From Nepenthes gracilis (lineage: Eukaryota > Streptophyta > Magnoliopsida > Caryophyllales > Nepenthaceae), in contig BSYO01000028.1 of NCBI GenBank assembly GCA_033239525.1, forward strand, positions 9,913,597-9,977,596: a DNA stretch of 64,000 nucleotides. Reading direction: 5' to 3'. The notes beneath the pieces were generated by a model. It saw only the letters and a program-made list of their open reading frames with translations. It did no database searches and had not been told where the DNA came from. Both the position numbers and the translations under genes were made by a program. Positions 46,901-59,327 of the stretch are shown here, in pieces. How positions within the stretch are numbered: position 1 is the stretch's first letter; each line of letters opens with the position of its first letter.

Positions 46901-49312
46901 GGATAGAGAGAGAATCGCACCAAATTCTTGAGGGCAACCACAAAAAGTATGATCAATCCCTCTGAGGAGCAGTCTGGATGCCCGATAGATTCCGACACCA
47001 CCACCTCCTATGACTCAAAGATTCCATACCTCCCATGGCAAGCCACAACTTCTTCCAAAAGTCATCATGGATCTGATTTCCTAGATGGACAAGGATTGGC
47101 GAGCACACCTACAGCTGATGACATCACTCCCACTTACAACTTCCTTGAACTCTCCGCCATTAACGCACCCAGATAGGGCTGAAGTAGACGAAGATGCAAA
47201 GAACATTTGGTCGCATTGGGGCGTACCTATTTATGATGGGGGCATTAATCCACGTGACCTTGACGTGAGTATCAAAAAATTAGGACATTCGGATTTTTGG
47301 GTTAATGACATGTGTAGCTCAATTACCACACTTGCAGTGATGAAGCCACTCATTGACACCCCTGAGGCAAGGCAGAGAAGTTGTGCTGCAGCCCCTCGTA
47401 CATTGAAAGCTAATATGACAGGCTCATAACTCATGATTACTGCAAAGACCAAGGCACCTCCCAATGTTGCAACTCTGCGAACCTGGCACTGGTTTTTAAA
47501 ACAATAGTGCGGAGCTAGTGTTGGGATTGCATGCACTTTAGACACGAGAAAGATAGTGACAAGGCCAAGGCACCACTTAGGATTTAACCAACCCCTAAGG
47601 GTCTAGAACCATTGAATTGCCTATCCGTTTTTATCTTTTTTTACCACCAACCCTATCATCGGTTGCATGACGAAACCAAGGGTCCCAAATACGAGCCTGT
47701 GACCATCAGAACAACACGCCGACATTTTTCAGTGAGCAAGAACTACCAAATATCTATTTGAGACAGGCAGTGTGCCTTCCACAACAGAGAATGGCACATG
47801 TAGTGTTGACAAGGTGAACTTGGGAGGGGACTGGAACAGAGTACTAGCTGCTGATTAACAGATATTTGACTACCAATCCTCACCTACGTGGCCCAACAGA
47901 CCTCTAGACGTGCCTATAAATGTGTCCCCCCACTCGTTTATGTAGACATTTGATCTTTAACAGAGGGTTTCCCCAGGAGCACAAGTTAGGATGTTTCATT
48001 GTTGTTTAGGGTGCATAGGGTTAGAAACACGATTATCCAGATCAAGCTTCCTCTTTAGGTAGTCTCTATTTCGGACTGTATCCTCAATTCAGGTACGCAT
48101 CAAATGATAAATTAATTTGAGCCGAAAAAATTAGGACATACGTATCTAGACTCAATAATGAAGTTTCGGTAGGTTTTTTTTTTTCCATTTTTGAAACCCT
48201 ACAACTGTTACTTTCCTACTTTTAATGTTGTACCACGTAGCTAAGAAGGTTTCTTTTGTTGAACGGCTACCACTGTGATTTTTTTTTTCACTTGAAGATT
48301 TACTTGGCTTAAACAAATGTGGTATCATTGGCGTGCAACTAGTAGATATTGGACCTAAAATTTTGCCAAGTGTGAGTTGGACATTTTAATCTTTTAGCCA
48401 ATTACAAATTCCCTAGTCCTGATACTTGGTGGATAACCAAATTCTAATATGGTAAAATCTTCTAGACAGATCAATCCAATTTAGGAGGAATAGATGACAG
48501 GATATCAATTCTAATCCGGGTGTTTCGAGTTGAGAGATTGAGAGCTTGGTCTTCTCCTCTTGAGCACAAGAGTCCAAGTGTTTTTACTTGTGTTGTCTTC
48601 ATAACAAATTATTGTCTCTGGGTAATTGCAAAAGGTGAAAGCGTAAAGGTGTCACTCTTGTTAGAAAGCTCTAATCTTTGAGCATTAAGTTGTAAACAAA
48701 AAGCCATCTTATTTGTGTGAGGTTTGATCTTTATCGTTAAAGAATTGGGGTATAGTGGGACTGAATTGTCAAGGACGATTGCAAACGAGGAAGCATGGGG
48801 AAAGAATGTAGGAGCGGTGACATATATAACTCGTGTCAATTCTCTTTCCCGAGTTTCTTGCTTTATTGTTATTTGCATGCTTCTTACTCTACTTGCTCAA
48901 AAAATGATTACGGCAAAAACCTTGCTAAGTTAAGTTGCTGCTTAAAAATTTGTCAAAAACCTAATTCCCCTGTTAGGTTGATTATTTGGATCACACATAG
49001 CAAGATACCCTACATTTTTGTAGAACAATATGCAAATCAAATAGTATAACAACAAAATTATGCAACTATCAGTAGATAATTACAAAATTGAAACAGTTTC
49101 TATGATGAAAAAACTCTCAAATATCAGCAACTGATGGTTTCCCTCAATCAACTCTTTAGTAGACTGTACATAGTTTTCAAACTTTTGATCAAGTGCCACA
49201 AAATGAATTGATCACACAAAGAAGCCGAATTCTGCAGAGAAAGAAAAAGGGCACCTGATCAGTATAACTACATGGCTTCAAAAAGTCACTTGACCAGTAA
49301 TTAAATTGCTTC
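46901..49312. other. Intergenic DNA
   Basis: Short open frames only (for example 47085-47429 plus and 47545-47231 minus), without a recognisable domain. The last 300 bases include the 3' end of the WRNIP1-like transcript. Confidence 0.4.
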
Positions 49313-50908
49313 TCATTCATCAACAGGTGGTGGCCAGTCAAGGAACTTACTGCCTTCAAGCAATGGCGGTAAATAGCTTTGTGAAGCGGAAGGATTATCA
49401 GGAGGGTATATATATCCTTTCCCATATCCAAGTTCTTTCATTAGCTTAGTTGGTGCATTCCTAAGATGTAAAGGCACCCCCTCATTCCCACCAGCGGATT
49501 CCCTCACCGCCTTCTGTGCAGCCTCTATAGCCCGATAGACAGCAACCGATTTGGGGGATAATGCCAAGTAAGCTACGCACTGAGCAAGATTCACATTGCA
49601 TTCTGGCATGCCGATAAAATGGCAGGCCTGATAGCAAGAAACCGCCTGTGTGAGAGCAGAGGGGTCGGCTAATCCGACATCTTCGCTTGCAAACCTAACC
49701 AGCCTCCTGGCAATATAGAGAGGCTCCTCTCCTCCTTCAAGCATCCTAGCCAGCCAATATATGGCCGCATTCGCATCACTCCCCCTCATAGACTTGTGTA
49801 ATGCACTGATTAAATTATAATGCTCATCCCCTGCTCTGTCATATTTTATATGCTTGGACTGAAGAGCTTCCTTGGTATCCTCCACGGTCACAACAATTGC
49901 GGAGGAAGATCCTTTACCACTTTGTAATCTTGCGAACGCTGTGATGGCAGAAACCTCGAGCGCATTTAATGCCACCCGGGCATCCCCATCACACTGAGAG
50001 GACAAGAAGTCTAAAACTTCTTCATCGAGCTCCACCCTCATCCCAATACTCCTTGATAATCCTTTTTCCAAATCATCAACCGCCCGCCTCAATAGCCGAT
50101 CAATGTCGCCGGGATGAAGGGGATTAAGGGTTAGGACTCGACAACGGGATAACAGAGGATTGATCAAATGAAATGAAGGATTCTCCGTCGTTGCTCCAAT
50201 AAACACAATGCTCCCATCCTCGATAATAGGCAAGAAGGAATCCTGCTGTGACTTGTTAAACCGATGAACCTCATCCACAAACAGAACCGTCCTCTTACCG
50301 CCCTTAACCTTCTGCCTCCTGGCCTCATCGACGACATCTCTCACATCCTTAACCCCAGATGTTACCGCCGACAGAGAGACGAACCGGTACTTCGAAGCTT
50401 CCATAGAATTGGCGATGGCCCTGGCTATGGAGGTCTTGCCGGTGCCGGGCGGGCCCCACAGCACTATAGAAGGAAGTTTGTTACAAATGATAGCCGAGCG
50501 GAGGGCGGCGGTCGGGCCCAGTATGTGGTCTTGGCCGACGATGTCGTCAACGCTTCGAGGGCGCATCCGCTCGGCGAGAGGTTCGTCGGGGAGAGGGTTG
50601 ACTGGAGAGAGTTTAGGGCGCTTGGCAATGGGTGCTTGGATTTCTTCAGGGTCGTCTTTATCTGTGGAAGGTGGAGTGGGTTTTCCAGGCTTGGATTTGG
50701 TCTGGGAGAGAAAGAATGCATTGATTTGAGATTGGGATTGGGATTGAAATTGGGAGTGAGAGGACGGGGGGTGGGCAGAATCGGAAGTGGGTTTGTGGTT
50801 TAGAATCCACTCGATGGCTTCAAGGGTGGACTTGCCGCCGGTGGCGGCGAGAGCTTGGACAGCCAACTCGTCCGGGAACCCCATGCTTAGTAGCTGCTGC
50901 ATCTCCAT
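49313..50908 (-). CDS. WRNIP1: WRNIP1/MgsA (RarA)-type AAA+ ATPase with N-terminal UBA domain
   Basis: A single open frame of 531 residues without introns. Residues 1-38 look like a UBA domain (LLSMGFPDELAVQALAATGG). Residues 41-105 are a Q/S/P-rich linker with a KRPK basic motif. The AAA+ core has the box LAERMRPRSVDDIVGQDHI (111-129), Walker A GPPGTGKT (152-159), Walker B VLFVDEVHRF (208-217), sensor 1 GATTENPS (238-245), an arginine-finger-like LLSRCRV (252-258) and sensor 2 GDAR (308-311). The C-terminal MgsA tetramerisation region has HKSMRGSD, YWLARMLEGGEEPLYIARRLVR and LRNAPTKLMKELGYGKGY. These proteins act at stalled replication forks with helicases and ubiquitinated PCNA. All catalytic residues are intact. 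The start at 50908 gives the complete UBA, so I prefer it. Overlapping long frames on the other strand (50264-50803) are shadows. Confidence 0.95.
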   Translation of the reverse strand: MEMQQLLSMGFPDELAVQALAATGGKSTLEAIEWILNHKPTSDSAHPPSSHSQFQSQSQSQINAFFLSQTKSKPGKPTPPSTDKDDPEEIQAPIAKRPKLSPVNPLPDEPLAERMRPRSVDDIVGQDHILGPTAALRSAIICNKLPSIVLWGPPGTGKTSIARAIANSMEASKYRFVSLSAVTSGVKDVRDVVDEARRQKVKGGKRTVLFVDEVHRFNKSQQDSFLPIIEDGSIVFIGATTENPSFHLINPLLSRCRVLTLNPLHPGDIDRLLRRAVDDLEKGLSRSIGMRVELDEEVLDFLSSQCDGDARVALNALEVSAITAFARLQSGKGSSSAIVVTVEDTKEALQSKHIKYDRAGDEHYNLISALHKSMRGSDANAAIYWLARMLEGGEEPLYIARRLVRFASEDVGLADPSALTQAVSCYQACHFIGMPECNVNLAQCVAYLALSPKSVAVYRAIEAAQKAVRESAGGNEGVPLHLRNAPTKLMKELGYGKGYIYPPDNPSASQSYLPPLLEGSKFLDWPPPVDE

Positions 50909-51187
50909 CTTCGCTTCCCCAGCCTTGGCTCAACGGCGCCAATAGGTGAGCTGTACTGGTGTATCCGGGGATCCGACAACGAAAATTGACATCCGCCTCG
51001 TCGGCAGTACTGTAAAATTACGGTGTCTCACATTAGTTTAATGTTTGTAAGATTTTTAGTGTTGTCTCGTTACTTTAGGTGACTGTAATGTACTATTAAG
51101 GTGTTTAGTTGTTGTTAAGTTGAATTTTAGGAAGTGCCTCACATTAGTTTAAAAAAATATTTATATAAGTTTAAGTTAATTTTATCC
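50909..51187. other. Upstream region of the WRNIP1-like gene
   Basis: Short region between the gene start and the Tat-type LTR at 51188. The retrotransposon insertion therefore lies about 280 bases from the start codon and may have replaced part of the promoter. Confidence 0.5.
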
Positions 51188-52181
51188 TGATCTGTCTATG
51201 GGTTCAGATTGTTATATGGATTAGAGAGTTATTTAATTTTTTTCGGCGAGTTGAGATGAAGTATGTTCGGTTTTTATTTCTGATAACTTGGATCATACAC
51301 GAAACAACAGACAAATAAGAGGTCAGAAGATAGTGAGACTCATTTCCTAATTTATTCTCTAACACTCAAGTCAGTAATCTTTCATCGTATACGAGAAAAA
51401 TGGAGGATGCAAATGATGCTACTGCACAGGTGTAGGGATTAAATGTTGGTAGGAAAGCGGTGCACCGATGGGTGTATTTGTCAGAGAGTGGCTTACTAGA
51501 GATGCACTCTACAGGGAGCGATTTTGGAGGTCCTCGGGGTGAGTGAGCGCTTAAAGGGTAAGGGTAGACTTGTTAGATGAGACTTTGATTGTTTAGAACA
51601 TGATTGTTTGGAATGGTGTTTCAATATCTCTCTTTCTGTCTCTACTTCTGCCTATTTGCCTGTAGAGACAAAGGGGTATTTATAATGTTAGAATTGGTTC
51701 AGCCTTCCTTAGGTGTTACGATTGGTGACAGCTACCAGCACCAATCTGTTGAGCAATCCTGACAATCGTGAGTGCTTGTTATAGCAATTATGGCTGTCTA
51801 CGAGCATTCGTTTCTCTGTATTAGGGCGATCATGGGGATCACCGCATGATGACTACCTTTTTGGGACGATTTGCTGAATCGTGTTTGCTATCCTAGGGGG
51901 CATGCGATCTTCGGTAGAATATTTGCTAAGCTGCATCTATAGTTTTGGCAAGTTCTACCCGCGTATTCGTAGAGTGTTGCGTTGTTTGTCGGTTAATGAG
52001 TTGGAGGGACTTCTGCGGGTTTGCCCTAATTGTCCTTTTTTGCAAGACGGTCTTTGGCCGACTGCATTGCCACTCTGATCTTAGGCTTGCGAAGCCGCAC
52101 CGTGGGCATGCCACCTCCTCGTCTCTTCCCCTATCAGCAGGTTTAGTTAATGGGCTGGCCCATTTATGACTGTATCTATCA
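51188..52181 (-). repeat. 3' LTR of the Tat-like element
   Basis: Aligns with 59328-60332, including GAGAAA(A/G)ATGGAGGATGCAAA and ATGCCACCTC segments. The 3' end in plus orientation is at the CA of 52180-52181, next to the purine tract (minus strand) at 52182-52192. Confidence 0.8.
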
Positions 52182-52841
52182 CTAACCCCCATATCGAGCA
52201 ATTTGAATTTTCAACTCTCAACATGTTGACTGATGGGACATCAGTTATCGATTTCCTCGATCGTCCCTTCCCCAAGTGGCCTGTCGATTCATCTTTTAGC
52301 CAAGCTGGATTTGATTCTCTACGCCTGCGATTCTCTGTAGATAACGCTGGTGTAAGAAATCTCCTACATTTAATATCTCACTGATCCTTCTTTACGCTAT
52401 AAATGGAGGGGCTCTCTATACTTTGCATTATGATTCATCTTCTCCCACTAAATGGTGTGAGAGTTCGGAGCTAACATGGAGTCTGTGCTACTACTAGCCG
52501 AGATCAGGGGCAATTATTCTCCGATGTTCAAAGGAGAGATCCTAAGGTGCCTTGGTTACTCTCTTTTGTATGGGAAACTGCCTTGGTTTTTCTGTATTGC
52601 CTCTGTCCCGAAGTCGAGCCCTTCGCCTTGCTTTTGTGGGCAAGGATTTCCTTTCACCATGGCATGCCCCGCGAGAGATAGCTTAGCTCCGATATAGTTG
52701 GTCCCCAACTCGCTCCTCGCCATGCAGTCCTTTTCCACTTGTGGATGCTGCGGCAGTCTTCTCAGATCAAGATGGAGGAGCAATCTTCTTCTCTTGACCG
52801 TCATGGTTAGGTTGTTGTCCCATATATATTTTTTATTTATT

Positions 52842-52866
52842 TTATTATATATATATATATATATAT
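52842..52866. repeat. TA microsatellite
   Basis: About a dozen TA units in the spacer between 3' LTR and antisense ORF. Confidence 0.9.
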
Positions 52867-53485
52867 TCACTTCCACTGTTTATGGAAAGTTTATACTTTG
52901 TAAAAGAAATTAATAAAATAGACTATCCAAGCATTTTCATCTTTATTGTATGGCTCCAATATTCTTACATAATGTGAATAGTTAAAGCGATTAAGTACTA
53001 CTTTTCGTTGTTGGATGCATGACAAACTAACTAATTGGGCTATTGGTGGCTCGGTCTTCTGACAATCTTGACCCAAGGCAGTCCGTCCCGTATATTAGGT
53101 TGGGATGTGAGCTAGTCGGATTAGCCTCGAGCCACCCAAGGACGCATGATGCTAGTTTGTTAACTTAGAAAATGAGGCGTCTGGTCATCATTACCAGCGC
53201 CGTATTGCCGACCTACTGGATTAAGTGTCTAGGCCAACAACTGTCAGCAGGCTGTACGAGAGAATGTCACATCTATCATTATGACAAGGCCAGCAATAAG
53301 ACATGCTACAGTACTCTGTAGTGAAGGCACGTGTCGTGGTCATCATAAAGACGTGCCCCTTCGATATCTTGGGATAACGTCACTTCGAGGCTATGGCATT
53401 GACTATTTAAACTATTAGCCTTTGCCATTTTTCGCATTTTCCTTCATCCAAATCACTTTATCTTGGCTTGCCCTTTTGGTTTCTA

Positions 53486-55350
53486 TGGCTTCCGCGAGAG
53501 TCGATGCTATTTCGTCCGTGGCTCACCCCGTGATGTTGAGTCTTTGTTCGCTTGGTACAGCATGCCGAGCACCATCGAGTATGTGATGTCGAGTGAAGAA
53601 GGCAGGGCATGTTCCCCGCAGTAGGGATTTATTATCGTCTATGTGGCCCATCTAAAGGGGGTCATTTTTTCTCGATTGCACAAGAGTTGTATAGGATCCT
53701 TGCATCCCTAGAGATTCTAGTTGTGCGGCAACACCCTAATGTCGTTCGGTACTTGGTTTCCCTGTGTGTCTTCACTCGCCATCATGATCAAAAGTTGGGT
53801 GCCATGGTTGTGAAGACGATCTTTTGGTTCATCCAGAACGTGGACTAGATCTCACTTTTCCCTCACTCGGATTTCCCACTGAGCGGGGAGTACCCCGACT
53901 CTGCAAAGAGATAGAAGGACTGGTACTTCTACTTGGCAGTCCCTCTTGAATGGGCATCTCCCAATAAATGGGGTAAGGTGTGCACTTCTTTTGTCAGTGA
54001 GGTTTCGGATTGGGAGAAGGATTTAGTGACACCACTGATAGATATCTTTAAGGCGCATGTCGACACCTTCCATGAGAAGGACTATTGGTTGTCTATGGAG
54101 GTTCTTACATGAGCCAAGTGGAAATACCACTTGGGGGAGACAAACGTAACCGCCCTGCAGCCAGTCAAACCCAAAAGGAAGCCTGGGTCATTGTTCTTCT
54201 GGGATTCCCCAGATATGGCAACTAAATAGTGGGCAGCTTCGCCTGGTTCCTCCTTTTTAGATGATGACCGTCCAATTGTAGTGTGGAGGTGGAGCGCCAG
54301 TGGGTCTTTGAGGGGGATAGCCCCATCCCACCTTCTTCACCTCGCAAGGTTTCTGAGGCTTGCGGGTTTGCCAAGGGAAATGAGTCCTCCATGCCTCCCA
54401 CCTTGACTGCGAGAGACCCAGGAGCACACGGGGCATGTTGATCCTTGCACCGACCCTTGCTCAATACGGGGTACCCATCGCTACTGCCTTATTGCCCGAA
54501 AAGCCTATGCCTGACCCCTCTGTGAACTTTGTTGAGGAGATCCCCTACAGTGATTGGATAATTAAAGCCTAAGCCAGGGGTCTGTGAAGCTAGCGAGGCA
54601 ACAGAGGTCGATGGGATTAATGAGGCCGCGGGGGTGCCGAGGTAACTAGATTGGAGCTCCTAGTGCCTGACTAGGAGACCTTGAAGCTAAAGGTCCCAGA
54701 GGCTGAGGTGGTTGGTGAGGTGCCTTCTTCAGATCCTCAGGAGCTTGAGATCTAAGAGGTTTTGATGGCTTCCTTGAGTTGTACGCCCTTGGAGAAGTCG
54801 TCCTTCGTTGAGGTATCGACTAGTAGCTCTTCATCTTTCCTTCTTGTTTCTATCATTATTTGACTGATGCAACGTCATTCTGTCCCAAATATATGCTTAT
54901 CCGATTGGGCTTTGGGAGATGGAGGACCAGGTTAGCGCCGCCATTGCGGAGGCAAGACAGAACCAAGAGCAGATTGCCTGCCCCGAACGTGAGCTGTCCG
55001 AGTCCAGGGCTAGTACCTCCTTCTTGAGGAAGCACTTTGGGTGGTTGAGAAATGCCACACTTGTCTTTGAGACAAGAATTCCTGGCTCAAGGGAGATCTC
55101 AGGGCTCAATTTAGTTCGAAGGAGGTCAATCAGGCAATTGAGTTAGGCCATCGATGGTAGATTCTAGTCAGGTATCCTCATTTGCTGACGGATAGCATCC
55201 CTGGTGGACCCATACTTTCCTATCACCTTTTTTCATCTGAAGAACTCTAGCGCCCGGCTTCAATTTGAGTTGCTTGGTCCTTCTAAAGATGGTGTGGGGC
55301 CTTCATCTCGATCCCAAAGGGGCCCCCAATCTCGAGATCACCCTTCGTCT
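53486..55350 (+). pseudogene. Antisense ORF (gag-like/plant transposon protein) of the Tat-like element
   Basis: Plus-strand frames give MASARVDAIS (53486), then FPAVGIYYRLCGPSKGGHFFSI (53610-53680), KDWYFYLAVPLEW (53915-53955), a proline-rich middle, and a coiled coil MEDQVSAAIAEARQNQEQ (54919-55000). Several stops and frame changes break it. Content matches the 'putative plant transposon protein' ORFs seen with gypsy elements. It runs opposite to pol in the same element. Confidence 0.6.
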
Positions 55351-56149
55351 GAATAGTAGATGCAGGTGGCTTTTTGCACCCCCTTGGGCGGACCCTCCAT
55401 GTTGTATATTTTGTCTTTTGTAATAAAATCAGTTAAACTATTTTGATCATTATTGTTGATACTCATGTGCATATGTCGAGGTTTTTTTATGTATCTTTGA
55501 TTTGCTAGCTAAGCGTTACTATCGTCGTCACTAGGCTTTGGCGGAGACACAGGCCGTTGACCATGCGTAACCACTAGCACTCGGTCTTGTTAAAAGATGT
55601 TATAGCTTTCGCACGTCTGATCCTACTCTACCAGCAATGGTTGACTGATGGTGCTCATCCTTTTGAGAGAGAGTTGTCACACGCATGCTAGGAAGCCCCC
55701 TAACGTTTTTGGTGGCCGCTTTAGCGGGGTAATTCGACCTTTGTTGGTTAGTTTCTTGGGCTGTCGCATTTCACTGTGCATGGGCAACTCGATTTTGGGA
55801 CTGAGGTTCAGAATTTAATTCCTTATGGGCTACTCGATAACGGGACTGAGGTTCTTGACTATGACGTAATTGGTCGAGGGACAGGTGAAAGAAAGTTTAC
55901 CCAACTTAGGGGCAATTTAGGCCACTTGATTTTATAAAATGACATGCAATTATTCACATGAATGGTCAAGAACGAATAAATAGCCATCTTATTAATTAAA
56001 ACATGGTACATTTTATAAGCATTTCAAATGATGTATGATAATCTTACCCGGGCTTGGTGGAGACTCATTGGTATTATTTTTTGAGGTGGGGGTGTTTTAT
56101 ATCCTTGGAACCAGTTTATCATCCTGAGTACGCAGCTTGTACGCACTGC

Positions 56150-56900
56150 TCCGGAGGATGGTGATGACGAGGAACGATCCCTCCCAATTTGGTGAGAGTT
56201 TGTTCTAGTTAGCATTCTTGTCCGTTGCCTCTACGCTCCGCAAGATAAGGTTTTCCGCCTCGAACTGGTGGGTTTTCACCTTCTTGTTATAATATTGAGC
56301 GATCCGCTGCTGGTAGACCGCCATGTGGAGGAGCGCTACGTTTTAGGCCTCTTTGAGTAGGTTGAAATACTCTTTGATCCTTTGGGAGTTGTTAAGCGGG
56401 TCAAAGAATTTGACTCGGAGGCTGGGGAACCCTACTTCTACCGGGATGACCACTTCAATCCCGTAGTATAGACTGAAGGGCATCTTGCAGGTTGGCTCTC
56501 TTGGAGTTATCTTGTATAACCATAGCACGGAGGGCAACTCATCCATTTAGGAGTCACCAACGTCTTCTAACTTCTTCTTCAACCCCTACAGCATCGTGCA
56601 TTTTGTCACTTCTACTTACCCGTTTGCTTATGGGTATGCGATGAAAGTGTGAACCAACCTTATTCACAAATTCATGCAATACTTAGTGAACTGCTTGCCA
56701 GTAAATTGAATTCCGTTGTCGGTTATCATAATCTCAGCAATCCCAAATCTGCATACGATACTCTGACGAACAAACTCCGTCGCGTTCTGCTTGGTGATCC
56801 GCGTTAGCAGGGATGCCTCGACCCACTTTATGAAATAGTGGATACCGATTATGATAAACTTCCTCTGCCTGGACGCAATAAGCAACAGGCCGAGTATGTT
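56150..56900 (-). pseudogene. Integrase domain (Tat-like element)
   Basis: Minus frames carry RKFIIIGIHYFIKWVEA (catalytic D/H region, Asp changed to His), then IVCRFGIAEIMITDNGIQF (second catalytic Asp kept), then MDELPSVLWLYKITPREPT and YYGIEVVIPVEVGFPS of the C-terminal part. Stops separate the pieces. Confidence 0.85.
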
Positions 56901-57199
56901 GAGTTCGCATTGTGTGAATGGCTAGGGCAATTGTAAGGTCTGTAACTCCGTGTGCAGCTAATGGGGAATATTTTTGTGAATCAACAAGTTCTCACATATC
57001 TTTACGAACTTCAGGGACTCACATTTAATTGTGGGCCAATAGAAGCCCTACTGCATGATTTTGAATGCAAGATTTTTACCCCTAATGCGACTCGCAAATG
57101 CTGAGGTACACCTCACCCAATACTTGGGGTGACAAGAACTTTGTGTATGTCTCGAGCGTACTGTTCTTGGCTTTCGGCTACTGCCTCCTTTACCAACTG

Positions 57200-57480
57200 G
57201 TCTGTCTTTAAGTTGTCCTCTCTAAGGATGTGAATCTATTTGACTTTGTCAAACACTGGAGTCAGGCCTCTCACTCTAGCGAGATACTTAGCTAGTAGAG
57301 TGCTCGACTCCTCAAAGTTTTCTCGTACCTGATTGATAATCAGTTTCAAGTCACTGTAGACGATTAAAGCATTCCTTCGCCAATCTGAGCCTGGCGAGTA
57401 AAGCCTCGTATTCGGTGACATTGTTAGTGGCAGAGAATTCCAGGTGGTCACTGAATATTTCATCTTTTACCCGTCTGGAG
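57200..57480 (-). pseudogene. RNase H domain (Tat-like element)
   Basis: Minus frame with ALIVYSDLKLIINQVRENFE and LAKYLARVRGLTPVFDK, which match the second half of the plant gypsy RNase H. The AEYEALL-like step upstream is shifted in frame (about 57410-57400). Confidence 0.8.
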
Positions 57481-57999
57481 TCTTTAAGTCTATGCCTGCT
57501 CCATTACCTAACTGCATTGATGACCCGTATATATGCAAAGTCTAGGTTAGATTTTCTTACTGGTTGGTGCCTCCAACGAAGTTGAGAGCACCCAAAATTA
57601 GGGTTGTCGTTTCAACAATAGAGTCCGCAAGGGCCTCCATGGCCGGCCACGGTCGGAAATCCATGTCAAACTCGCTCAATTTGATGACCCATTTGAGTAG
57701 TTGTCCAGACGTGTCTGGCTTCTACAAGAACCCCTCAAGCGGTTGGTCAGTTAGAACAACGATCTTGCGTGCCTGGAAGTACGAGCATAGTTTTCTAGCG
57801 AAGTAGATAAGAGTTAGGGTGATCCTCTCGGGGCGTAAGTAGCAGGTCTCGGTGTCCGCCAGAACCTTGCTGACATAGTAAACAAGTCTCTATGCATCGG
57901 AGTGCTGTTGGATTAGGATGGAGCTTAGTGCAGTGTCAAAAACCACAAAGTATAGGTACAACTCATCACCTTCTTGGGGGGACATCAAGAGAGGAGGGT

Positions 58000-58860
58000 T
58001 AGCGAGATATTCTTTTGGCTCTTGAAAGGCGGTTTCGTAATCGGCCGTCCACTGAAAATTGGTCGCCTTTATCCCTCTCAAGGACTTGAAGAAAGGTAGA
58101 TACTTTTCTATGGACTTTACTAAGAACCGATTGAGGGCTGCGAGCCTCCTGATAAGCTTCTAAACCTCCCTTACGGTCCAAGAAGGGTTCATATCCAGGA
58201 TAACCTTTATTTTCTTGAGGTTTGCATCGATTTTCTATTGTGAGATGATAAAACTTAGGAATTTTTTTGAGGTGACGCCAAACATACACTTGATCGGATT
58301 CAGCTCCATTTGATGTGCTCGGAGGACTCTAAATGCCTCACCTAGGTTGCAAATATGGTCGTTGGTGGTTCTACTCTTGACGAGCATGTCGTTCACATAC
58401 ACCTCCATATTTTGACTGACCTAAACTTTGAACATTTCATTTATGAGCCGTTGATAGGTTGCACCTATATTTTTGAGGGCAAATGGCATGACCTTATAGA
58501 AGTATGTTTCCTGATCAGTCATGAAGAAAGTATACTCCTCGTCATCCAAACTCATCTGGATTTGGTTGTAATTTGAGTAAGCGTCCATGAAGTTGAGCAA
58601 CTCATGGTCTGATGTGGAGTCCACTAGTAGGTTGATCCTCGACAATGGGAAGCTGTCCTTGAGACATGCCTTGTTCACGTCGGTGAAGTCAAGCACATCC
58701 ACCACATTCCATTACTTTTTCTGATGAGAACCACATTAGATAGCCAGTCCAGGAATTAAACATCCCTGATAAACCCAGCGATCAAGCAGCTTTTTACCTC
58801 ATCGTGAATGGCGACCAATTTTTCAATGGAGTGGTTTCTTCGTTTTTGCTATACAGGTTT
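58000..58860 (-). pseudogene. Reverse transcriptase domain (Tat-like element)
   Basis: Minus frames in order: EKLVAIHDEVKS.L.AGFIRDV, then VDFTDVNKACLKDSFPLSRI, FMDAYSNYNQIQM, VMPFALKNIGATYQRLIN and MEVYVNDMLVKS, then a connection region to about 58000. The catalytic YVDD reads YVND. Stops occur between blocks. This is the best preserved part of pol. Confidence 0.9.
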
Positions 58861-59312
58861 ATAATCACGACCGAGGTCCAACTTGTGGACCATTATTCCA
58901 ATCGAAATTTCTGCCATGTCAGCGGGTGTCTATGCCAAGAGGTTGGAATTTTATCTGAGGAAGGTTATTAGTTGGTCTTACAGGCAACCTATTAAGAAAC
59001 TCCCGATTTGCACATATCTTTCGAACTCGCTGGGTCAATTCCCCTATTTGAAGTCGAGGTCTGACAGGTGGCAGAGGGATCCCCCAGCCGCTGTCCGTCC
59101 AGACGTTTGTAGAGGGTTCGGAACATTTTTGGCATATTTTCCATCTTAGCGGCAAACACATGCATATCCAAACTAGTCACTCACCGACATGGCTACCCGC
59201 AAAGGGGTCATTGTCATGGGAGGTGGCATCCTGGGCCGGCACGGTGGCTTGCACCCTATTGTTGACCATATTTATTTTCTTGAGTGTGGTGGTTAGACTC
59301 TTTAGTTGTTTT

Positions 59313-59327
59313 CATAGATGGCACCAA
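59313..59327 (-). promoter_or_regulatory. Primer-binding site of the Tat-like element
   Basis: TTGGTGCCATCTATG on the minus strand starts directly after the 5' LTR end. Confidence 0.65.

Noticed and set aside
47231..47545. Hydrophobic minus-strand 104-codon frame
   Set aside because: Looks membrane-like, but no family or splice context supports a gene; the opposite strand is also open.
50264..50803. Plus-strand open frame of 179 codons
   Set aside because: Antisense shadow of the GC-rich 5' half of the WRNIP1-like gene, whose minus frame has a full domain set.
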